64,000 nucleotides of DNA. Source: Crocinitomix algicola (GTDB lineage Bacteria; Bacteroidota; Bacteroidia; Flavobacteriales_D; Crocinitomicaceae). The stretch covers positions 124,001 to 188,000 of the forward strand of contig NZ_LYPF02000002.1 in the NCBI RefSeq assembly GCF_001661595.2. The letters are read 5' to 3'. Positions 18,221-26,536 of this stretch are shown here, piece after piece (position 1 is the stretch's first letter; each line of letters begins with the position of its first letter). The notes under the pieces are model-generated. The model had not been told where the DNA came from, did not search any database, and saw only the letters and a program-made list of their open reading frames with translations. The position numbers were made by a program, and so were the translations under genes.

Positions 18221-19095
18221 AAAAGCTTGCCTTGGTTAAACAGTAAGTCAAGACAAGATAAATTTGTTTCAAAGTCCTCTATTGCCCCAAATACCTGGTG
18301 GTAAGGAGGACTTTGGTGATTTAGGCGTTCTTTAGGAGATAATAACTGCTTAAAAGTAGAAGGGCTTTTATCCGTTTCTCCTCCTTTTACAATAAGAATT
18401 TTAATCCCGAGTTGAGTGCATATAAACGAAGTAAGCGCAATGTTTAAATCAATTAAATACTTATGGTTTTGCTTAATAATATTAAACAGTTCCTCATAAT
18501 AGTGTTCGAAATACGGAGCATTTCGATAGGCACTCTCAATTGCTTTAAGATGATCCTTTTGCCAATCTTCCGTATAGTTGATAAGTACATCTTTAACTAA
18601 AGTGTTTTTACCAAAGGGTCGAGTGACAGGAACGGATAAGTTTAAAAGTCCATTTGCTGAAAGAATCACACAACGATTGCGTAAGGTTTGTTTTTCATAA
18701 CGATCCTCTATATCGATGATTAGCTTTTCCGAGCCTAAAATATGGTGGAGATAAGCTTGGTTAAATAAATAGCTGGTGGGAGCAACTATTTCCTTTAAAT
18801 CTTTCTTTACAAACTGGTTTGCATTAATTGCTAAAGGGGTTGTTTCACGAATTTCTTCGCATCGATTTAATAGTTCTTCTTGACCTAATACCTCAAGCTC
18901 AGATTTTAATGCTATAGCCGCTTCGATATTCTGAAAAGTTTGCTTAAAAATCAATTCAAAATCAGAACAATGCTTTAAACAATTGCGTTCAACTTGGGTA
19001 TTCTTGTAAAACCTAAGACGTTCTTCTAGGTTTTTGGTTATGCCAAAATGATAATCATTCGAAGATAATCGAAGGACAAAGACGTGAAACATCAT
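18217..19095 (-). CDS. WbqC-family protein with an N-terminal GIY-YIG-like domain
   Basis: 292 aa in two parts. Residues ~1-85 look like a GIY-YIG domain: FHVFVLRLSS, then YHFGITKNLEERL and a helix AAIALKSELEVLG. The arrangement of strands, the Arg in ERL and the final helix fit, but the GIY and YIG tyrosines are replaced (HVF, HFG), so nuclease activity is doubtful. Residues ~105-240 are a WbqC-like domain (YLFNQAYLHHILGSEK, NRCVILSANGLLNLSVPV, DHLKAIESAYRNAPYFEHYY), a family associated with surface polysaccharide loci. The gene lies 3 bp after lepB in the operon dapB-lepB-wbqC. The combination in one reading frame with no stop or ATG at the junction supports a true fusion. Confidence 0.82.
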   Translation of the reverse strand: MMFHVFVLRLSSNDYHFGITKNLEERLRFYKNTQVERNCLKHCSDFELIFKQTFQNIEAAIALKSELEVLGQEELLNRCEEIRETTPLAINANQFVKKDLKEIVAPTSYLFNQAYLHHILGSEKLIIDIEDRYEKQTLRNRCVILSANGLLNLSVPVTRPFGKNTLVKDVLINYTEDWQKDHLKAIESAYRNAPYFEHYYEELFNIIKQNHKYLIDLNIALTSFICTQLGIKILIVKGGETDKSPSTFKQLLSPKERLNHQSPPYHQVFGAIEDFETNLSCLDLLFNQGKLF

Positions 19096-19098
19096 CTA

Positions 19099-20946
19099 TT
19101 ACTCGATTCCTTTGAATATTCTATTCCATCTCACATCACCACCAAACATTCCTTTAGGACCAGAGGACATCCAAATAAATGCAGCCCGACCAACAATATG
19201 ATCTTCAGGAACGAATCCCCAAAATCTTGAATCTGCTGAGTTGTTTCTGTTATCTCCCATTAACCAATAATAATCCATTTCAATTGTGTAGGAGTCGACT
19301 TTTTTACCGTCTATGAATATGCCTTCATCCGTTTCTTGTAAGGTGTGCTTCTCATAAGCGGTTATTATTCGTCTGTAGATTGGTAACGTTTTGTGATTCA
19401 AGGCAACCTCCATACCTTTGTAAGGAATTTCAAGTGGTCCAAAGTTATCTTCAGTCCAATCGTATTGCACATCATTTGGGAAAATTGGTAAATATCCCTG
19501 AGGGTACCCTTGTTCGAGTTTCTTACGATTATAACCTCTTTCCTTAATAAATGGCTTTATTTGTGGGAATTTTGGTAAAACTTCTTCGAGCTTTTTCTTA
19601 GATAACGGAATGGTAACAAAGCCCGAATCATCTGCGCCTAATTCATTTAGTCCAACATCAAAATGTTCTTTAAAATAACTTGCTTGACCTTGAGTCCAAG
19701 TCCAATTTGACGTTCTTCTACTCACAAAAGCAGGGTGTAAATAACCTGTAAAAGAATACTTATACTGCATATTTTCAGGTTGATGAGCTAGCTGACCGTT
19801 CAGGTAAAGTTCTTTATCTTTAATTTCTATCACATCACCAGGTATGGCGACACAACGTTTGATATAATTTTCTCGTTTATCAACTGGACGATCTAAAACA
19901 CCATGTATGATGGTATAGCCTCTAGCTTCATCTTCAGGGGCTGGTAAGGCCGAATAAACTTTGCCGTTTTCAAAATTTATCCGCGCTCGTTTTTTATAAT
20001 CTTCTATATTTTCCTCAAAATAGGCTAAGCTTTTTCCATCCTTTTTAAAAATGTAATACGCTTCATCTCGTAAAATTTGCTCATAAGTATGTCCAACCAA
20101 ACCATATGGCATCCTAGGATCGTTTAACGCCGTATCACCAGCAGGAAAATTAAATACGGTAACATCGTTTCTTTCAACAAATCTAAATCCAGGAACTCGA
20201 GTGTAAGGTATGGTCTGAATCTCGCTGTAAGACTTGACATTTAAATAAGGAAAACTATTGTGAAATACAGGGAACGAAAAGGGAGTCATCGGAACTCGAG
20301 GTCCATAAGTCACCTTTTCAACGAACAAAAAGTCTCCAACCATTAAAGTCTTTTCCATTGAGCCAGTAGGAATGGTGTACGGTTCAAATACATATGTTCT
20401 AATCGCACTAGCAGCAATTAACGCAAAAAGAAAGGCATCTCCCCATTCTTTAAAAATTGATTTTTTACCAGGCTTTCGTTTAACGCCCAATAATGACATT
20501 GGATACACAATAGCATGACCAACTACAGGCAAAGCAAAAAATAGAGCTACATGATCACTCGGCGTTCGGGCATTTACTTGCTTAACAATGTCCCAGTTTG
20601 TTGGTGGAACTGGTTGGTATTTTTCCGTGTCCATTGCAACTCTCCAAAAAACAGGAAAAGGAAATAAAATACCAAGTATTGTTTCTTTGACACCGAATTC
20701 ACCAAATTTTCGAATGAGCGTGATATTAATGCAGGCCCACATATAAATCTGAATACCAGGCATCAACAAGAAAATTGCCCAATACCAGGGTTGCTTACAA
20801 GCTCTAAGTACAACAAAATAATTGTAAAAAGGGATGAACGCAGCCCATGCAGGTTTGTCAATTCGCGGCAAGATTTTATGCCATAACCCAATAATTGGAG
20901 TCAAAATAATGATTAAATAGCCAATTATCAATCCTAAATATTCCAT
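19099..20946 (-). CDS. lepB: Signal peptidase I, extended form
   Basis: Cleaves signal peptides from exported proteins at the outer face of the inner membrane. The catalytic Ser196 is in PTGSMEKTLMVGD and the general base Lys363 in YIKRCVAIPGD; the late box MGDNRNNSADSRFWG is intact. At 615 aa it is nearly twice the length of Escherichia coli LepB. The extra part includes three or four N-terminal membrane helices (residues ~1-100), a DUF5684-like region, and a long insert between the Ser and Lys boxes and after the Lys box. Such long forms are usual in Bacteroidota. It begins one base after the dapB stop and ends 3 bp before the WbqC gene, so the three are one operon. Confidence 0.95.
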   Translation of the reverse strand: MEYLGLIIGYLIIILTPIIGLWHKILPRIDKPAWAAFIPFYNYFVVLRACKQPWYWAIFLLMPGIQIYMWACINITLIRKFGEFGVKETILGILFPFPVFWRVAMDTEKYQPVPPTNWDIVKQVNARTPSDHVALFFALPVVGHAIVYPMSLLGVKRKPGKKSIFKEWGDAFLFALIAASAIRTYVFEPYTIPTGSMEKTLMVGDFLFVEKVTYGPRVPMTPFSFPVFHNSFPYLNVKSYSEIQTIPYTRVPGFRFVERNDVTVFNFPAGDTALNDPRMPYGLVGHTYEQILRDEAYYIFKKDGKSLAYFEENIEDYKKRARINFENGKVYSALPAPEDEARGYTIIHGVLDRPVDKRENYIKRCVAIPGDVIEIKDKELYLNGQLAHQPENMQYKYSFTGYLHPAFVSRRTSNWTWTQGQASYFKEHFDVGLNELGADDSGFVTIPLSKKKLEEVLPKFPQIKPFIKERGYNRKKLEQGYPQGYLPIFPNDVQYDWTEDNFGPLEIPYKGMEVALNHKTLPIYRRIITAYEKHTLQETDEGIFIDGKKVDSYTIEMDYYWLMGDNRNNSADSRFWGFVPEDHIVGRAAFIWMSSGPKGMFGGDVRWNRIFKGIE

Positions 20947-20947
20947 A

Positions 20948-21667
20948 TTAAAATTTTAAAACGTCTTGCATCGTATAAATACCAGACTTATTTTTCATCC
21001 ATTCAGCTGCGATAACGCTACCTTGAGCAAAACCTTTTCTGCTATGGGCTGTATGTTTTATTTCTATTGTGTCAATTTCAGAACTATATGTCACTTCATG
21101 CGTTCCAGGAACATTGGGTAAACGTTCAGAAGCTAGTGAAAGTGTCTTTTTGTTTTCAATTTTGTCTTGTTTTACATTTTGCCAATCAGTATAGGTCTTA
21201 TGATTCTCAATGATTTGCTCGGCTATAGTAATCCCTGTTCCGCTTGGAGCATCTAATTTCTCGGTATGATGTATTTCCAGAACGCTGGCTTCATATTCTG
21301 ATAAACCATTCATGATTTTGGCTAAATGGGCATTTAAAGCAAAAAAAGCATTCACCCCAACACTGAAGTTCGTGGCATGCAATAATCCGCCGTTTTTCGA
21401 ATTACAATATTCAGAAACAGCTTTAAAATTGTCGTACCACCCTGTGGTTCCTACAATTATCGGAATCCCTAAGTCAATTGCAAAATGAATATTTTCTAGT
21501 GCCGAAGAAGGTTTGGAAAACTCAATAATTACATCAGTTTCACTATAATCAAAGGTTTCTTTTGGTGCTTTGCTATTAACTTTTGCAGTTATTTTATGTC
21601 CGCGTGCTATGGCAATAGATTCAATTTCTTTTCCCATTTTACCGTAACCAAAAATTGCAATATTCAT
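20948..21667 (-). CDS. dapB: 4-hydroxy-tetrahydrodipicolinate reductase
   Basis: Reduces hydroxy-tetrahydrodipicolinate with NAD(P)H in the lysine and diaminopimelate pathway, feeding peptidoglycan synthesis. The nucleotide-binding loop FGYGKMGKEI is at residues 6-15 and the catalytic box EIHHTEKLDAPSGTG at 131-145 (His133/His134, Lys137). At 239 aa it has the usual length. It is the first gene of the operon dapB-lepB-wbqC. Upstream on the minus strand, TACTTTCG (21689-21682) is one base from the TAnnTTTG consensus and lies 14 bp from the ATG, a plausible promoter. Confidence 0.96.
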   Translation of the reverse strand: MNIAIFGYGKMGKEIESIAIARGHKITAKVNSKAPKETFDYSETDVIIEFSKPSSALENIHFAIDLGIPIIVGTTGWYDNFKAVSEYCNSKNGGLLHATNFSVGVNAFFALNAHLAKIMNGLSEYEASVLEIHHTEKLDAPSGTGITIAEQIIENHKTYTDWQNVKQDKIENKKTLSLASERLPNVPGTHEVTYSSEIDTIEIKHTAHSRKGFAQGSVIAAEWMKNKSGIYTMQDVLKF

Positions 21668-21805
21668 TCGAGTTATTTTTGCGAAAGTAGCAATTTTAAA
21701 GTTTTCTTTCGAGATGATACTTGATTTAGGATTAAAAAATATTTTTTTTTAAACCTTTTAACGTTTTTCTTGTAGAATGATTGATTTTTGAGGTTTGATT
21801 TTCGC

Positions 21806-21813
21806 TAGATTTG
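21806..21813 (+). promoter_or_regulatory. Bacteroidota -7 element before the first DUF-type lipoprotein
   Basis: TAGATTTG fits TAnnTTTG. A TTG at 21781-21783 gives a 22-bp spacer, long but tolerable. The ATG at 21840 is 26 bp downstream. Confidence 0.5.
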
Positions 21814-21839
21814 CCACAAATTATAAAGTTTACAGATTA

Positions 21840-22493
21840 ATGAAATTTTTTCTTTCCCTATTTATCTTTGGATTACTGATTATTACCTCATGCTCTCAAA
21901 GTGTTAACGAAGATAATGTTGATAAAAATGAAGTTCACGAAACGGAAATTGCATCCGAACTTTTAGCAGAAATTGAAGGGTATAAAGCTGGAGAAGAATG
22001 GAAAGCGTATTTCGACATTTCAATTCCCGCACCAATGCAAATTGTAGAAGGGTTAAATAGGGATGCCATTGCTCAATACGGTTATGTGGCAAAAATGCAA
22101 GGACACCAAGACACGAGTGTGTTAGAGCATTATCTTTTCGTGATCATGCAACCGAAATCTGAGATTTCAGGCTACCCAAAAGAATTGGACCTCGATCTAA
22201 TGACTTATCGAAATGATGCGGTGGCTAACTTAGAATCATCCAAAGGGCTAAAAGCATTTGATGTACTGACGATGAACCCGAAAATTGATACAATAAACAA
22301 TGTAATTGGTGTCAAAAATGAAATGTTGGCATCCGTTGAAAAAGAAGGGAAACCTGTACAACTTTATTATAACCTTGGCGTTTTTGAAGGGGATAAAGCC
22401 TTTTATCAAGTTATGACATGGTGTTTAAATGAACAAAAAAGTACATTTCAGCACGATATGAATCTAATCTTGGATTCATTTAAAGAAAAATAA
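21840..22493 (+). CDS. Lipoprotein of unknown function, paralogue of the next gene
   Basis: 217 aa from the ATG at 21840, which opens a lipoprotein signal peptide (FGLLIITSC). A longer frame from 21795 would run into the promoter, so I reject it. The body has a conserved pattern that recurs in the neighbour at 22679: an early IxIPxxM segment, AIxQYGY/AIFQYGN, a middle helix, and a C-terminal YQVMTWCLNEQ region followed by a helix ending FKEK. The family is not one I can name. Both proteins are probably anchored in the inner leaflet of an envelope membrane. The order lipoprotein-lipoprotein-ettA suggests linked expression of the second copy and ettA only, since a promoter lies between the two lipoprotein genes. 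Confidence 0.8.
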   Translation: MKFFLSLFIFGLLIITSCSQSVNEDNVDKNEVHETEIASELLAEIEGYKAGEEWKAYFDISIPAPMQIVEGLNRDAIAQYGYVAKMQGHQDTSVLEHYLFVIMQPKSEISGYPKELDLDLMTYRNDAVANLESSKGLKAFDVLTMNPKIDTINNVIGVKNEMLASVEKEGKPVQLYYNLGVFEGDKAFYQVMTWCLNEQKSTFQHDMNLILDSFKEK

Positions 22494-22561
22494 AACCACC
22501 CATAAAAAAAATAAGTAGCAGAGCAATTCTCAAGATATGCCGTTAAATTGAGCAAATTTTG

Positions 22562-22569
22562 TATTTTTG
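22562..22569 (+). promoter_or_regulatory. Bacteroidota -7 element before the second lipoprotein gene
   Basis: TATTTTTG fits TAnnTTTG, with a predicted transcript start near 22573. A TTG at 22548-22550 is closer than usual (11 bp). This would leave a leader of about 105 nt that contains the competing hairpins at 22577-22619. Confidence 0.45.
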
Positions 22570-22576
22570 GCTACCC

Positions 22577-22619
22577 ATAACCGAGCCTCTGTTAAATAAC
22601 TGAATTTTAATTCGGTTAT
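22577..22619 (+). promoter_or_regulatory. Leader with two mutually exclusive hairpins
   Basis: The segment AATTCGGTTAT (22609-22619) can pair with either of two upstream copies of a similar sequence. ATAACCGA at 22577-22584 gives 8 perfect pairs with a large loop. ATAACTGAATT at 22596-22606 gives a tight hairpin with one G-T pair. Only one pairing can form at a time. The predicted transcript start is just upstream, so the first copy would sit at the very 5' end of the mRNA. Regulation by folding is inference. Confidence 0.4.
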
Positions 22620-22678
22620 AATAGATATTCTGTAAGGGCATTTAAAATCAATAACAACAAAATAAAAAAATCAAAAAA

Positions 22679-23215
22679 ATGAAATTATTAAAATGGTTGT
22701 CTCCCGCAATTGTAGCATTTGGATTAGTTGCATGTAACGAATCAAATTCCTCTTTTGAAACAAAAGATGTAGAAGGACAGTTTTCAATTGAGATTCCTGA
22801 CTACATGGAGAAACTAAATCTTGAAAACCCAGATGCTATTTTTCAATACGGAAACGAGTTAAAAGAGCATTATGTAATGGTGATTATGGAAACTCACGAA
22901 GAATTAAAGCAATATGATTTGGAGATGAGTATCGAAGAATATGCAGATCTATCTATCGAATTCTTAAAGTCTTCAATAAATGACCCAGTAGTTGAGGAAG
23001 TAGGGGAAGGAGTTACCACAGTAAATGGAATGGAAGCTGTAGGATATAAAATTAATGGTGTATTTCCTCAAAATAACCTAGACATCTTTTATTATGCGAT
23101 GTTTTACAGAAGTGAAAAAGCATTTTACTATGTTACAACTTGGACATTAGCAGAACGTGAAGAGAAGTTCATTGATAATATGGAGAAAATAGTTCATTCA
23201 ATCAAAGAAAAATAG
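22679..23215 (+). CDS. Lipoprotein of unknown function, second copy
   Basis: 178 aa with a lipobox (FGLVAC, Cys19). It is related to the gene at 21840: FSIEIPDYMEKL, DAIFQYGNELKEHYVMVIME, and the end FYYVTTWTLAEREEKF with IKEK match the corresponding parts of the first copy. The tandem arrangement indicates an old duplication, since identity looks low outside these motifs. It lies 3 bp before ettA, close enough for one transcript. The leader upstream is about 105 nt and can fold in two ways. Function unknown; the small alpha/beta domain with a central hydrophobic strand may bind a ligand or partner in the periplasm, but nothing in the sequence identifies it. Confidence 0.82.
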   Translation: MKLLKWLSPAIVAFGLVACNESNSSFETKDVEGQFSIEIPDYMEKLNLENPDAIFQYGNELKEHYVMVIMETHEELKQYDLEMSIEEYADLSIEFLKSSINDPVVEEVGEGVTTVNGMEAVGYKINGVFPQNNLDIFYYAMFYRSEKAFYYVTTWTLAEREEKFIDNMEKIVHSIKEK

Positions 23216-23218
23216 TCA

Positions 23219-24907
23219 ATGTCAGACGATAAGAAAATCATATTTTCCATGGTTGGGGTGTCAAAAACGACACCTCAAGGAAAACCAATTATCAAGGATA
23301 TTTACCTTTCTTTCTATTATGGTGCCAAGATTGGTATCATTGGGATGAATGGCTCAGGTAAATCGACTGTTTTAAAAATTATCGCTGGTCTTGATAAAGC
23401 GTATCAAGGTGATGTCGTTTTTAATAATGATTACTCTGTTGGATATTTGGCACAAGAGCCGGTAGTTGATCCCGAGAAAACGGTAAAGGAAATTGTCGAA
23501 GAAGGTGTACAGTCTACTGTAGATTTACTCAAAGAATACGAAGAAATTAACGCCGGATTCATGGATGAAGAGATCATGAATGATGCGGATAAAATGAACA
23601 AGTTAATTGAGCGTCAAGGGGTGGTTCAAGAAAGAATTGATCAACTGGATGCTTGGGATTTAGATAGTAAATTAGAACGTGCAATGGACGCGCTGCGCTG
23701 CCCTCCAGAAGATCAGAAAATTGGGACATTATCTGGAGGAGAGAAAAGGCGTGTTGCGCTTTGTCGATTATTGCTTCAAAATCCGGATATTTTATTGTTG
23801 GATGAGCCAACAAATCACTTGGATGCTGAGTCCGTTGACTGGTTAGAGCAACACCTAAAACAATATAGCGGAACCGTTATAGCAATTACCCACGACCGAT
23901 ATTTCTTAGACAATGTTGCGGGTTGGATTTTAGAGTTAGATAGAGGTTCAGGAATTCCTTGGAAAGGTAATTATTCTTCTTGGTTAGATCAAAAAACTAA
24001 GCGCATGGCGCAAGAAGAAAAACAAGCGAGTAAAAGAAGGAAAGTTCTTGAACGTGAGTTAGATTGGGTAAGGATGAATCCGAAAGGAAGGCATGCTAAA
24101 AATAAGGCCCGTCTTAATAATTATGACAAATTATTGAGTGAAGAATCAAATTCTCGAGAAGAAAGACTTGAGTTGCCAATTCCTAATGGTCCTCGTTTAG
24201 GTACAAATGTTATTGAAGCTATAAAAGTAGCGAAAGGATTTGACCATAAATTATTATATGATGATTTAAACTTTAATCTCCCGCCTAATGGTATTGTTGG
24301 TATTATTGGACCAAATGGTGCGGGTAAAACCACAATCTTTAAAATGATAATGGGGGAGTTAGCTCCTGATAGTGGTGAGTTTAAAGTAGGTGATACAGTA
24401 GAAATTGGCTATGTGGACCAAGATCATAAAGACATGGATCCAGAGAAATCAATCTTTGAGGTTGTGACTGGTGGAACGGAGTTTGTCGAGATTGGTAAGC
24501 AAAAAATTAATTCACGGGCTTATTTAAGTCGATTTAATTTTAACGGAGCAGATCAAAATAAGAAGGTCGGAGTTTTATCTGGAGGAGAAAGAAATCGTTT
24601 GCACCTGGCTATGACACTTAAAACAGAAGCAAATGTGTTATTGCTGGATGAGCCTACCAATGATTTGGATGTCAATACAATTCGAGCCTTAGAAGAAGGG
24701 ATAGAGAGTTTCGCTGGTTGTGCAGTCGTTATCTCGCATGATAGATGGTTCTTAGATCGAATTTGTACACATATCCTGGCTTTTGAAAATGATTCTTCAG
24801 TTTATTGGTTCGAAGGAACTTATTCAGAATATGAAGAAAATCGTAAAAAACGTTTAGGTGATTCAGAGCCAAAACGCGTTCGTTACAGAAAATTAATGGC
24901 CGATTAG
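23219..24907 (+). CDS. ettA: Energy-dependent translational throttle protein EttA
   Basis: ABC-F ATPase that binds the ribosomal E site and gates the first peptide bond according to ATP/ADP ratio. Two ABC domains are complete: Walker A GMNGSGKST at residues 42-50 with LSGGEKRRVALCRLL and LLLDEPTNHLD, and a second Walker A IGPNGAGKTT near residues 361-370 with LSGGERNRLHLAM and LLLDEPTNDLD. The linker between them contains the charged interaction region typical of ABC-F proteins. At 562 aa it has the standard EttA length and no membrane segment. It starts 3 bp after the second lipoprotein gene, an unusual operon partner for a translation factor. Confidence 0.95.
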   Translation: MSDDKKIIFSMVGVSKTTPQGKPIIKDIYLSFYYGAKIGIIGMNGSGKSTVLKIIAGLDKAYQGDVVFNNDYSVGYLAQEPVVDPEKTVKEIVEEGVQSTVDLLKEYEEINAGFMDEEIMNDADKMNKLIERQGVVQERIDQLDAWDLDSKLERAMDALRCPPEDQKIGTLSGGEKRRVALCRLLLQNPDILLLDEPTNHLDAESVDWLEQHLKQYSGTVIAITHDRYFLDNVAGWILELDRGSGIPWKGNYSSWLDQKTKRMAQEEKQASKRRKVLERELDWVRMNPKGRHAKNKARLNNYDKLLSEESNSREERLELPIPNGPRLGTNVIEAIKVAKGFDHKLLYDDLNFNLPPNGIVGIIGPNGAGKTTIFKMIMGELAPDSGEFKVGDTVEIGYVDQDHKDMDPEKSIFEVVTGGTEFVEIGKQKINSRAYLSRFNFNGADQNKKVGVLSGGERNRLHLAMTLKTEANVLLLDEPTNDLDVNTIRALEEGIESFAGCAVVISHDRWFLDRICTHILAFENDSSVYWFEGTYSEYEENRKKRLGDSEPKRVRYRKLMAD

Positions 24908-24929
24908 TAGCGTCTTTTTAAATAAATTT

Positions 24930-24960
24930 TTGACACAAATAGACTAAAACGTTATATTTG
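24930..24960 (+). promoter_or_regulatory. Strong Bacteroidota promoter
   Basis: TTG at 24930-24932, a 20-bp spacer and TATATTTG at 24953-24960. This is among the best matches in the window. It lies across an in-frame TTG at 24958 and thus supports the later ATG at 24982 as the true start of the lipoprotein gene. Confidence 0.75.
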
Positions 24961-24981
24961 CCAAAATTCAAAATCAAAAAA

Positions 24982-25494
24982 ATGAAAAGAGTATTTTTAT
25001 CAATGGTTGCAATCGCTGGGATTGCACTAGTATCTTGTAAAAAAACAGATGATCCTGTTACACCTGCTGAACCAGGAACTTGTACAATTTCAGGAACTGT
25101 TCACGCACCTTTAGATTTAAGTAACGACACAACTGCTGCTGGTACTTATATTTATAATTTAAACCCAGAAGACGTTACAAGTGGAATAATCACTTTTGTT
25201 GTAGATTCAGAAGATTTAGATCACAATCCAGATGATGATTATATTTATAAAGATTTGTCTTTCTCAGCTTCAATTTCTGGAGGAGAATATTCTGTAGAAG
25301 TTCCTGCAATTTCAACTCCTTTAACAGTTGATGTTTATGTTGATGATTTCAATGCTGATCAACGCCAGTATATCGCAGGAAACCCTGATTCTGTTGTATA
25401 TGAAAATATGATGTTCTCTGCGGGATCTATGTCTTTAGGGGGAATTACAGAAGGAGCTAGCCGAGTGCTAAACATCGAGTACGGAGACATGTAA
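24982..25494 (+). CDS. Small acidic lipoprotein of unknown function
   Basis: 170 aa from the ATG at 24982, opening a lipoprotein signal (GIALVSC, Cys19, followed by KKTDD). The mature part is acidic and beta-rich: TCTISGTVHAPLDLSND, then a Thr/Asp-rich region, then SVEVPAISTPLTVDVYVDDF and a C-terminal strand. The pattern suggests a single immunoglobulin-like or carboxypeptidase-regulatory-like sandwich. I do not recognise a named family. It has a strong promoter of its own and lies 34 bp before a barrel protein gene, so the two are probably made together at the outer membrane. Codon use is ATG- and GTT-rich in the style of highly expressed genes, which agrees with the promoter. Confidence 0.8.
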   Translation: MKRVFLSMVAIAGIALVSCKKTDDPVTPAEPGTCTISGTVHAPLDLSNDTTAAGTYIYNLNPEDVTSGIITFVVDSEDLDHNPDDDYIYKDLSFSASISGGEYSVEVPAISTPLTVDVYVDDFNADQRQYIAGNPDSVVYENMMFSAGSMSLGGITEGASRVLNIEYGDM

Positions 25495-25528
25495 ACCGTA
25501 TCAATAGTCATTTAAAAAGATTAATAGT

Positions 25529-26410
25529 ATGAAAAAGATTATAGGATTATCCTTTATTCTTGCTGCTACTTCTATGACATTTGCTCAGGGAAATGATCAA
25601 GTACAGAACAAGAATGGAGTGGATATTATGCCCGTACAAGGTGAATTTGCAATTGGAATGAATGCATTGCCTGTTTTGAATTATGTAGGTGACCTTTTCG
25701 GTTACACAGGTTCAAACGGTTCAATGGGAAGTAATAAATTCGTAAATTATTTTGGAGCAAATACACTTTTCGGTAAGTATATGTTAACTGATAATACTGC
25801 GATTCGTGGACATTTCAGAATTGGACATTCTAGCAATAAATACGAAAACGAAGTATTTAATGATGTAGAAAATGATCCAGATTTATTAGTAATGGATACG
25901 TATGAACAAGGGAATACATCATACAATATCGGTGTTGGATATGAGTGGAGAAGAGGAAAAACTCGTTTAAGAGGTATTTACGGTGGAGAAGTTATGTATC
26001 AACACAGAACAGGTGTTTGCAGAGACTTTACTTATGGTAATGCTTTTGGAAACGGAAATGCTTCACCAATTTCTACTGAATGGGCTTCTTGGGGAGGTGT
26101 TTTAAATGAAGATCCAGCTGCCGAGCGAATGGTCTCTTCAAAAAGCGGTAAATTCAATGGTATCGGTGTTCGTGCATTTGCAGGTGTTGAATACTATGTT
26201 GCTCCAAAAATGTGCATCGGAACAGAGTTCGGATGGGGAGTAATGGGTGGATGGAATGGAGCTTCTAGCTCTGTGACTGAACGTTGGGATCCAACAGCTG
26301 GAGGATCTGGTGCCGTTATCACTGACGAAATTACAGGAGGAAAAAGTACTTCTTGGAATTTAGATACAGACAATTTTGGAGGAGCATTATATTTCATGTT
26401 CTACTTCTAA
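25529..26410 (+). CDS. Outer-membrane beta-barrel protein
   Basis: 293 aa with a signal peptide (about 1-19, ending MTFAQ). The mature chain is Gly- and aromatic-rich with alternating residues and ends in ALYFMFYF, a terminal strand with the C-terminal Phe recognised by the BAM machinery. Strands such as GVGYEWRRGKTRLRGIYGGEV and GVRAFAGVEYYVAPKMCIGTEFGWGVMGGW are visible in part; two cysteines are present. The size suggests an 8- to 12-stranded barrel. It follows the lipoprotein gene by 34 bp and is closed by a strong terminator, so the two form a bicistronic unit. Substrate or structural role is unknown. Confidence 0.85.
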   Translation: MKKIIGLSFILAATSMTFAQGNDQVQNKNGVDIMPVQGEFAIGMNALPVLNYVGDLFGYTGSNGSMGSNKFVNYFGANTLFGKYMLTDNTAIRGHFRIGHSSNKYENEVFNDVENDPDLLVMDTYEQGNTSYNIGVGYEWRRGKTRLRGIYGGEVMYQHRTGVCRDFTYGNAFGNGNASPISTEWASWGGVLNEDPAAERMVSSKSGKFNGIGVRAFAGVEYYVAPKMCIGTEFGWGVMGGWNGASSSVTERWDPTAGGSGAVITDEITGGKSTSWNLDTDNFGGALYFMFYF

Positions 26411-26431
26411 AATTAAATTAAGATTATCTTT

Positions 26432-26466
26432 AAAAAAGAGGTTGGCAATTGCCAACCTCTTTTTTT
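26432..26466 (+). terminator. Intrinsic terminator, perfect 17-bp palindrome
   Basis: Arms 26432-26448 and 26449-26465 are perfectly complementary, with a GC-rich core (GAGGTTGGC), flanked by A and T runs. The A and T runs make it work in both directions in principle. It closes the lipoprotein/barrel operon; its T tail also supplies the TTG of the next promoter. Confidence 0.92.
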
Positions 26467-26494
26467 GTGCCTCAATTTATTATGGCTAAATTTG
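26465..26494 (+). promoter_or_regulatory. Promoter of the cystathionine beta-synthase gene
   Basis: TTG at 26465-26467, a 19-bp spacer and TAAATTTG at 26487-26494. The TTG overlaps the last bases of the preceding terminator. Confidence 0.65.
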
Positions 26495-26536
26495 CGGAGG
26501 CTTTTGCCATACAAAGAGAATTAATTAGAATAAATA

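Noticed and set aside
24958-24981. Longer start (TTG) for the small lipoprotein at 24982
   Set aside because: It lies within the -7 element of a strong promoter and would place eight charged residues before the signal peptide.
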